Positions 21,882 through 26,739 of a DNA stretch of 26,739 nucleotides are shown piece by piece. The notes under the pieces are model-generated. The model did no database searches, had not been told where the DNA came from, and saw only the letters and a list, made by a program, of their open reading frames with translations. A program made the position numbers and the translations under genes. The first letter of the stretch is position 1; every line of letters begins with the position of its first letter. Source of the stretch: an uncultured Bacilli bacterium (GTDB lineage: Bacteria; Bacillota_I; Bacilli_A; RF39; UBA660); the NCBI GenBank assembly GCA_934098345.1, contig CAKONX010000010.1:1-26739 (forward strand), in the 5' to 3' direction.

Positions 21882-22394
21882 TTAAAGTTCGAACATATTC
21901 ACCTCTGGTGCTGACGATGTAAATGTGTACAACTTTGTTGACGATCTAATATATATATAATACTTTTTTCCACTTCCAACCATAACAATTAATTTATTTT
22001 TGCACATATTATTTAATATATTTTTAGCTCTCGTCGATAAAATATCTAATAATTGTTCAACTATATTTCTATTTATCTTATTATTTTTATTTAAATATTC
22101 TATTATTTTTTCTTCTTGCGTTAGATTAGAAGGTAATATTTTTTCATGATTTTTAACATAGTTAACATTATATAATGTTAAATCACTTTTAATTTCTTCT
22201 CGTATCATTCCTGAAAGAGATTCTAAGTCTCCTTTTGCGTTATTTAGACCAATAACACTTCCGTCATCATCAATACCAATATATATTTTTCCACCCTTAG
22301 TATTTGCAAATGCAATTATTTCTTTTTTTATATCTTTTATCAACTCAATTTTCAATTCTGTATATTCATCTTCTATATATATATTATTCCTCAA
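21882..22394 (-). pseudogene. Damaged AlbA_2/Schlafen-like ATP-binding protein gene (internal deletion)
   Basis: A 170-residue frame. Residues 1-75 are the AlbA_2 start of a common accessory family: YTELKIELIKDIKKEIIAFA, then NTKGGKIYIGIDDDGSVIGL and SLSGMIREEIKSDLTLY. Residues 90-155 look like the winged-helix end (SNLTQEEKIIEYLNKNNKIN, LSTRAKNILNNMCKNKLI, GSGKKYYI). Full-length relatives run about 400-480 residues, so the middle is missing. The longest frame begins with a TTG that has no ribosome binding site and the frame continues upstream without an ATG, so the true start is also lost. It sits 110 bases from tRNA-Arg, a usual site for mobile DNA. Probably non-functional, though a short product cannot be excluded. 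Confidence 0.65.
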
Positions 22395-22466
22395 ATTATA
22401 TATATACAGTTTTAAAAATAATATTAATATATTCAGTCACTTTTCGATCGCTATATATTTTTCAAC

Positions 22467-22491
22467 AAAAAAACGAACTATTTCTAGTTCG
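22467..22491 (-). terminator. Terminator of tRNA-Arg
   Basis: Stem CGAACTA/TAGTTCG, TTTC loop, T7 on the minus strand. Confidence 0.88.
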
Positions 22492-22504
22492 AATAAATCT
22501 TTAA

Positions 22505-22581
22505 TGGTGTCCACGACGTGATTCGAACACGTGACCATTCGCTTAGAAGGCGAGTGCTCTATCCAGCTGAGCTACGCGGAC
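22505..22581 (-). tRNA. tRNA-Arg (TCT)
   Basis: A 77-base cloverleaf: acceptor GTCCGCG/CGTGGAC, D-arm GCTC...GAGC, anticodon loop CTTCTAA (anticodon TCT at 22545-22547), T-arm ACGTG TTCGAAT CACGT, discriminator A and encoded CCA. One mismatch (C-A) closes the anticodon stem at its outer end, which is minor. It reads AGA and AGG, the favoured Arg codons in this AT-rich genome. Confidence 0.92.
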
Positions 22582-22611
22582 ACAATAATCATTTTTTCAA
22601 ATGACTACTAA

Positions 22612-22640
22612 ATTATAATACAAAAGAATTAAAAATGCAA
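22612..22640 (-). promoter_or_regulatory. Sigma-A promoter of tRNA-Arg
   Basis: TTGCAT (22635-22640), 17-base spacer, TATAAT (22612-22617). Confidence 0.65.
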
Positions 22641-22643
22641 TAC

Positions 22644-22979
22644 CTATTCAAAAAGAAATGCAAATAAGGAATTTAATATTTTATCCAATTTACGTGCTCC
22701 AGTATTTATCATATCACTCATATAATCACCTAATTTACTAGAATTATTTGAATAATCGACTTTTTTATCTGTTAAATAAGCATTAACATCTATTTCTTTT
22801 CCATTTTCAATATCACTTTCAAACTTTTTTATTTGTTCTTCTGTATATAAAGTTTTATCACTATATTTTTTTTGAACAAAACCATTTTGGCCTATTGCAT
22901 AAACGCATATAAATACTATAAATAAAGCAAATAACACTCTAAAAAAATACTTTCCATTATTTTTCTTTTTCTCTTCCAT
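22644..22979 (-). CDS. Small single-pass membrane protein downstream of spoIIP
   Basis: A 111-residue protein with a basic start (MEEKKKNNGK), one membrane helix (about residues 12-29, FFRVLFALFIVFICVYAI) and an extracytoplasmic part rich in Lys, Asp and Asn. No family recognised. Its ATG overlaps the stop of spoIIP (TAATG), so the two are co-translated and may act together in engulfment. It lacks any catalytic motif. Confidence 0.8.
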   Translation of the reverse strand: MEEKKKNNGKYFFRVLFALFIVFICVYAIGQNGFVQKKYSDKTLYTEEQIKKFESDIENGKEIDVNAYLTDKKVDYSNNSSKLGDYMSDMINTGARKLDKILNSLFAFLFE

Positions 22980-23800
22980 TATTCCTTTATATAATTCGAT
23001 ATAGCCTCTGCTAAAAAACTAATCGTATTATTAACCTCCTCCATTGTATTTTTTTCACTACCCATTTCAATTAATATAATATTACTTTTTAAATCTTGAT
23101 TATAACTACTACTCTTTCTAACAAGTATTCCTCTACTTAAACTTGAATTTATATTTTTTACAAATTTATTAAGGCTATCACAAACATTATAGTTTTCCAT
23201 ATAAGTTTCATGTTTACCACCTACTACAAAAAGCATTTTAGCATAACTTTTACCATCAATTTCTGTAGTTGTAATACTTTTATTAACTGAATCTCTGTGA
23301 AGATCAATATATAAACTAATATCATCATTAATATCTTTACTTATTAGTTCTCTAGTAACTTTATAAGTATCTTTATATTGTAAATTATTACTTTTAACTT
23401 CACCAACTATATCTTTAGTTTCTACAATAGCATCAATATTATATTTAGTTAATTCTTCTTTTAATTTATTAGCTGCATCAACAACACTCCCACCATCGTA
23501 TTCTTCTCGATTATGAGTATTATAAATATATACTTTTGGATTATCATATACAAGTTCATTAAAAACCTTTAAATCATTTTCTTTAATCTTGTTTATTTTT
23601 TTATAATTAAGTCCCATTTTAAGTAAAAACTTTTCTTTATCTATATTAATATTAAACTTCTCTAACTTTCCACTTATAATATATTCTTTAGATAAATTAT
23701 TAATTACTTTATTAGATATAAATATTGATAAAAATGTAATAACTAAAAATATCAATAATTTATATTTTCTAGTCTTTTTTGCTTTAAATATTTTTCTCAT
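22979..23800 (-). CDS. spoIIP: SpoIIP stage II sporulation amidase
   Basis: A 273-residue protein with an N-terminal membrane segment (about residues 13-31) and a C-terminal N-acetylmuramoyl-L-alanine amidase domain. The metal-binding and catalytic words are YNTHNREEY (His), LYIDLHRDS (His) and ILIEMGSEKNTMEE (Glu), all typical of SpoIIP, which strips stem peptides from septal peptidoglycan with SpoIID so that the mother cell can engulf the forespore. At 273 residues it is shorter than the Bacillus protein (401) because the linker is reduced. A GGTGA site precedes the ATG. The usual upstream gene gpr is not present here. Confidence 0.92.
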   Translation of the reverse strand: MRKIFKAKKTRKYKLLIFLVITFLSIFISNKVINNLSKEYIISGKLEKFNINIDKEKFLLKMGLNYKKINKIKENDLKVFNELVYDNPKVYIYNTHNREEYDGGSVVDAANKLKEELTKYNIDAIVETKDIVGEVKSNNLQYKDTYKVTRELISKDINDDISLYIDLHRDSVNKSITTTEIDGKSYAKMLFVVGGKHETYMENYNVCDSLNKFVKNINSSLSRGILVRKSSSYNQDLKSNIILIEMGSEKNTMEEVNNTISFLAEAISNYIKE

Positions 23801-23847
23801 TAATCTTCACCAATTTTATTTTATAAAAAAGGGCTTAAAAAAAATGT

Positions 23848-23874
23848 AAAAAAAAGAAACTATGCAGCTTCTTT
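23848..23874 (-). terminator. Terminator of the 304-residue hypothetical gene
   Basis: Stem AAAGAAGCT with complement (one G-T pair), GCAT loop, then T8 on the minus strand. It overlaps the end of the coding region. Confidence 0.72.
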
Positions 23875-24774
23875 TAATTTTAAATAAGTATTTTGACGTA
23901 AACCATCTAGATAAGCATCTATATCTAAAGACTCTAAATATTTATCATCAAATATAATTGCTTCTATTTCTTCATTAGCAATTTCATTTAAATAACTTAA
24001 TTTATCTATTTCAATTACTTTCTTTAAGAATTCACATTTATCATTTTTTATTATACTTGCTATATTTGTTATAAATAATAAATCAGTTGAATCTATTGCA
24101 ACCATAATAATTTTATTTATTCCCTCTATACCAATTTTTTCACAAGTAGATTTATAAAATAATGATGAAGGTATATTTAAATTTTCAACTAAATTAAGAA
24201 TAGCAACTAAGTTGTAAGGAGTTTTTTCAAAGCATTCTTTGAATACTGAATAAGAATCTTTTTCTAAAAGTGAAACTATAAATTCCTTTTTAGAAATACT
24301 TAAAGTTTTAAATACAGTTTCTAATAATTCGTTATGAAACATTTCAATTCCAGATTTTAATTCATCATATTTTTCATCTATTATTTTTTCAGGTATATTT
24401 TTATAGTTCCTACTAATAATTATTCCATTTCTAGAAACATAACGTATTACATCATTACCCATGAACATTATCTTTTTAAAGTCATTATAACAGTCTTTTT
24501 TATTTTTAACTTCCAATGAACTATTTAAGTAAGCAGTTATAAATGATTTTAATATTTCATCTGGATATTTAAATATAGTTTCTATCACTATAGTTTCTAT
24601 ATCAGAAACATCAAATCTACTTTCAAGTTCAACTAAAAAAATTCTAATTAATTCTTTATTTTCTTCATATTTTCTAAATAAATCTTTATTTGTAAGCATA
24701 TTATTTCTAACTGTTTCATCTGATACATATTTATCTAATAAGGAATATTTCTTTGTAAATGCATTCTTTTTCAT
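23860..24774 (-). CDS. Hypothetical helical protein (304 residues)
   Basis: A soluble protein built almost wholly of helices, with no membrane segment and no recognised motif. The pattern of repeated helical pairs (ELIRIFLVELESRFD, EFIVSLLEKDSYSVFKE, LFITNIASIIKNDK, SYLNEIANEEIEAI) suggests a HEAT/ARM-like or scaffold fold, but no consensus repeat can be drawn by eye. The start was set at ATG 24774, ten bases after AAAGGA; the longer frame begins with a TTG at 24783 that is too close to the same site. It has its own consensus-like promoter and terminator. Confidence 0.75.
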   Translation of the reverse strand: MKKNAFTKKYSLLDKYVSDETVRNNMLTNKDLFRKYEENKELIRIFLVELESRFDVSDIETIVIETIFKYPDEILKSFITAYLNSSLEVKNKKDCYNDFKKIMFMGNDVIRYVSRNGIIISRNYKNIPEKIIDEKYDELKSGIEMFHNELLETVFKTLSISKKEFIVSLLEKDSYSVFKECFEKTPYNLVAILNLVENLNIPSSLFYKSTCEKIGIEGINKIIMVAIDSTDLLFITNIASIIKNDKCEFLKKVIEIDKLSYLNEIANEEIEAIIFDDKYLESLDIDAYLDGLRQNTYLKLKEAA

Positions 24775-24801
24775 GTTTATCAATTCCTTTCATAAGTAGT
24801 T

Positions 24802-24830
24802 ATATTACCAAAAAAGGCAGAAAAAGTCAA
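24802..24830 (-). promoter_or_regulatory. Sigma-A promoter of the 304-residue hypothetical gene
   Basis: TTGACT (24825-24830), 17-base spacer, TAATAT (24802-24807). Confidence 0.65.
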
Positions 24831-24843
24831 TTAAATGTAAACA

Positions 24844-24873
24844 TAAAAAAACTTAACTAAAACTAGTTAAGTT
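24844..24873 (-). terminator. Terminator of the interrupted surface-protein gene
   Basis: Stem AACTTAACT/AGTTAAGTT with a six-base loop and T7 on the minus strand. Confidence 0.85.
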
Positions 24874-24900
24874 AATTATTAAGTATTCTGTAAAATACTA

Positions 24901-25157
24901 TTAACTGCAACCAACAGTACCGTCAGAATAAGAGTAACATCCTTCATTTGTTTTAAATGTAATTATTTTTTTGTATCATCTATTACATTTGCATATACAT
25001 CTGTTCCATCTAATGTTGCTTTTATAAATATTACAGAAGAGTCATCTACATTTTCACTTACTTTTGTACTTTCGTTTATTATCAATGTTGTACTTATTGC
25101 AGCAAATCCTACTGCTAATAATAGTATAGCTACTACTATACTTCCCTTCTTTTTCAT
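24901..25157 (-). CDS. Short surface-type protein interrupted by a frame change at an A7 run (paralog of the left-edge gene)
   Basis: The frame from ATG 25157 gives 64 residues: a charged start MKKKGS, one hydrophobic segment ending GFAAISTTLIIN (shared with the left-edge gene), KVSEN, then DGTDVYANVIDDTKK and a TAA stop at 24963. Immediately before that stop lies an A7 run (24966-24972), in frame as A-AAA-AAA. Slipping back one base, or one extra A, continues the frame as IITFKTNEGCYSYSDGTVGCS to a TAA at 24901, just before the terminator. So the coding unit is probably 85 residues. It may be a mutation, a sequencing error in a homopolymer, or programmed -1 frameshifting. The ribosome binding site is AAAGG. 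Function unknown; membrane or surface location inferred. Confidence 0.6.
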
Positions 25158-25188
25158 CTTTTACCTTTATTCTATTATTTATATATAG

Positions 25189-25197
25189 ATTATATCA
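25189..25197 (-). promoter_or_regulatory. Extended -10 promoter of the interrupted surface-protein gene
   Basis: TGATATAAT on the minus strand fits TG-n-TATAAT; the -35 (TTATGA) is weak. Confidence 0.5.
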
Positions 25198-25248
25198 TGA
25201 ATTTTGTGTTTCATAATATTATTAAGCCAAAGTTTTGTAAATCGGTGT

Positions 25249-25275
25249 AAAAAAAAGAAAGCTAAATTGCTCTCT
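25249..25275 (-). terminator. Terminator of the nrdD-nrdG-dut operon
   Basis: Stem AGAGAGC with complement (one G-T pair), loop AATTTA, T8 on the minus strand; overlaps the dut stop. Confidence 0.75.
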
Positions 25276-25739
25276 TATGCACTAGTGGATCCAAATCCAC
25301 CTTTTCTTATTTCTCCAGTTGTTAAGTCATTATCTGCATATAAGAATTTTTGGAATACAACTTGACCAATTGTATCTCCTTTTTTTATTAATACATCTTC
25401 ATCGCTCATATTGAAGAATGCAAACATAAATTCACCATCATTATCAGGATTTCCATAATAGTCAGCATCTATTATACCAATTCCATTTGCTAAAACTAAA
25501 TGTTTTTTACCTGGATTACTTGATCTATTAGCAAGCATATACCATTCATCATCCATGCAATATGCTTTTAAACCTGTATGAATTAAAGTTGGTTTACATC
25601 CGCTTTGGAATGGTGGAATAACAGTATCTTCTGCTGCTTCAACATCATATCCAGCACTCCTTGCAGTTTTTCTAACTGGCATATGAATGTCTTTGTCTTC
25701 CCAACCTTTAGCTATTTCAAATCCTCTACTTCTATCCAT
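25275..25739 (-). CDS. dut: dUTP diphosphatase (dUTPase)
   Basis: A 154-residue trimeric-type dUTPase that hydrolyses dUTP to dUMP and pyrophosphate. The five family motifs are seen in order: ARSAGYDV (1), NRSSNPGK (2), GIGIIDADYYG (3), IGQVVFQKF (4), and the C-terminal flap RKGGFGSTSA (5). The start was set at ATG 25739, which overlaps the stop of nrdG (TAATG), with AGAGAG upstream; an in-frame ATG at 25757 lies inside nrdG. The pairing with nrdG and nrdD points to dNTP pool control. Confidence 0.95.
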   Translation of the reverse strand: MDRSRGFEIAKGWEDKDIHMPVRKTARSAGYDVEAAEDTVIPPFQSGCKPTLIHTGLKAYCMDDEWYMLANRSSNPGKKHLVLANGIGIIDADYYGNPDNDGEFMFAFFNMSDEDVLIKKGDTIGQVVFQKFLYADNDLTTGEIRKGGFGSTSA

Positions 25740-26239
25740 TACTTGCTCTCTTTCCATATAACAATCTTACCTTGTTTTTTTGACTTTTTAATATCTATTA
25801 CTCTTTGATTAGATGAACCTCGCCATTCTAATCTAAAATCATGAAGTTCATCCATATATCTTCCATCAACTAAAACATCTAAATAATCCATGATTTCCTT
25901 ATCTTTTAAATCATCATAAAGGAATCCACTCCAAGCCCATAAATCTTTATTAGGAAATCTTTCTTTAAACATTTTAGCAAGTTTTGTAACACCATCAATA
26001 TTTTTTGGATGCATTGGTTCTCCACCTAAAATAGATAAACCACGAATATATTCTTTATCACATAAATCAAGAATAAAATTCATTTTTTCTTCATCTAATT
26101 CACCTTTTCCAGAATTAAAATCATGAGTTTCTGGATTAAAACAATTTTTACAATTAAACACACAGCCTTGGACAAAGACGGATACTCTTACTCCTGGTCC
26201 ATTAGAAATATCCATCTTTCTTATAGTATTATATCTCAT
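25739..26239 (-). CDS. nrdG: Anaerobic ribonucleotide reductase activating enzyme
   Basis: A 166-residue radical SAM enzyme that forms the glycyl radical on NrdD. The iron-sulfur cysteines are C26, C30 and C33 (CVFNCKNC), the SAM-binding GGE motif is in LSILGGEP, and the N-terminus has DISNGPGVRVSVFVQG as usual for the family. It follows nrdD after two bases and overlaps dut, so the three genes are one operon. Confidence 0.95.
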   Translation of the reverse strand: MRYNTIRKMDISNGPGVRVSVFVQGCVFNCKNCFNPETHDFNSGKGELDEEKMNFILDLCDKEYIRGLSILGGEPMHPKNIDGVTKLAKMFKERFPNKDLWAWSGFLYDDLKDKEIMDYLDVLVDGRYMDELHDFRLEWRGSSNQRVIDIKKSKKQGKIVIWKESK

Positions 26240-26241
26240 AA

Positions 26242-26739
26242 CTATACCTCGGCATCTTTGTTATCTATATGAATTACACGATCATGTATTTCTTGAGTTC
26301 TTCCTTTATTCCAGAAGTTAGTACCAATATAACCACAAGTACGTCTAGCAACATTTAATGTATCATGGTTTCTATTACCACAATTTGGACAATACCATTC
26401 TAGTTTATCATCAAGTAATATTTCTCCATCATATCCACATTCTTGACAATAATCAGATTTAGTATTAAGTTCTGCATACATAATATTATCATAAATAAAT
26501 TTAATTACTTCTAAAACAGAATCTAAATTATTTGTTAAATTAGGTGTTTCAATATAACTAATTGCGCCACCTGGACTTAATTTTTGGAATTCACTTTCAA
26601 GTTTTAATTTAGTAAAGGCATCAATTTCTTCAAATACTGGTACATGATAAGAATTTGTTATGTAATCACGATCAGTTATACCTTTAATCTTACCAAATCT
26701 CTCTCTTAAGCATTTTGCAAACTTATAAGTTGTTGCTTC
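26242..26739 (-). CDS. nrdD: Anaerobic ribonucleoside-triphosphate reductase, C-terminal part (partial, runs off right edge)
   Basis: The frame is open to the window edge and gives 165 residues of the C-terminal end of NrdD. It contains the conserved YHVPV block, PGGAISYIETPNL, the zinc site (CQECG and CPNCG) and the glycyl radical region RTCGYIGTNFWNKGR. This class III enzyme makes deoxyribonucleotides from NTPs without oxygen, so the organism is anaerobic or facultative. A methionine at 26481 is internal, not the start. nrdG follows two bases later. Confidence 0.95.
   Translation of the reverse strand, partial: EATTYKFAKCLRERFGKIKGITDRDYITNSYHVPVFEEIDAFTKLKLESEFQKLSPGGAISYIETPNLTNNLDSVLEVIKFIYDNIMYAELNTKSDYCQECGYDGEILLDDKLEWYCPNCGNRNHDTLNVARRTCGYIGTNFWNKGRTQEIHDRVIHIDNKDAEV

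Noticed and set aside
22304..22504. Plus-strand frame before tRNA-Arg
   Set aside because: It is antisense to the AlbA_2 remnant and runs through the terminator of the tRNA.
21882..22581. Possible attachment site formed by a repeat of the tRNA-Arg 3' end
   Set aside because: Only an 8-base match (TTCGAACA) was seen near 21889, too short to call an att site.
25605..25808. Plus-strand frame across dut and nrdG
   Set aside because: Both minus-strand genes have full family motifs here; the plus frame is a shadow.
1..26739. CRISPR array, insertion sequence or prophage genes
   Set aside because: No regularly spaced direct repeats, no transposase and no phage structural gene were found; the single tyrosine recombinase has the length and tail of XerC/D.

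Overview
This window is chromosomal DNA from a very AT-rich, anaerobic, spore-forming member of the Bacillota. The evidence is a set of sporulation genes (spoIIIAH, gerE and gerM homologues in one run, spoIIP elsewhere), class III anaerobic ribonucleotide reductase genes (nrdD/nrdG), Gram-positive housekeeping genes (obg, yneF-like, yceD-rpmF, helD), AGGAGG-like ribosome binding sites, and sigma-A promoters before many genes. TGA is used as a stop, so the code is the standard one. The small, tightly packed genes and many lineage-specific hypothetical proteins suggest an uncultured gut Bacilli/Erysipelotrichia-like lineage; that placement is an inference, not shown by the sequence alone. Several starts were moved from the longest open frame to a codon with a better ribosome binding site.

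Layout. 1-2.1 kb: the 5' end of a short secreted/surface-type protein at the left edge, then an ABC-B exporter preceded by a strong promoter, a 20-codon leader ORF and a hairpin. 2.1-5.0 kb: a Cys-less thioredoxin-fold protein, then a compact bacteriocin locus on the minus strand. It consists of a C39-peptidase ABC exporter followed by two tiny genes with double-glycine leaders (46 and 52 codons). Beyond it lie a long inverted repeat and a possible 17-residue micropeptide. 5.0-6.8 kb (plus strand): sporulation genes spoIIIAH-like, gerE and gerM. 6.8-18.1 kb (almost all minus): XerC/D recombinase, an unknown protein, tRNA-Met, a GT8 glycosyltransferase, a DHH/DHHA1 phosphodiesterase, an Ig-like membrane protein, L32 with YceD and YneF, a HelD-type helicase, two small unknown proteins and the Obg GTPase. 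18.1-21.7 kb: an Smr protein, a PfkB-like protein with altered catalytic motif and long tail, two tandem protein-kinase-like genes, and a decayed third copy of that kinase family. 21.7-22.6 kb: a damaged AlbA_2/Schlafen-type gene beside tRNA-Arg. 22.6-25.2 kb: spoIIP with a downstream small membrane protein, an unknown protein, and a second copy of the left-edge surface-protein family, interrupted at an A7 run. 25.2 kb to the end: dUTPase, nrdG and the 3' end of nrdD.

How the genes work together. The bacteriocin peptides and exporter form a self-contained production unit. The other ABC exporter and the 17-residue peptide are the only visible candidates for self-protection, and neither is proven. 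The sporulation genes look like a late mother-cell set (engulfment channel, GerE regulator, GerM), with a good sigma-K-type box before gerE. nrdD, nrdG and dut form a dNTP supply unit. The most unusual points are the unlisted two-peptide bacteriocin, the leader ORF and hairpin before the exporter, the kinase-like family with a pseudogene relic, and the frame interruption at an A-AAA-AAA heptamer in the short surface protein.
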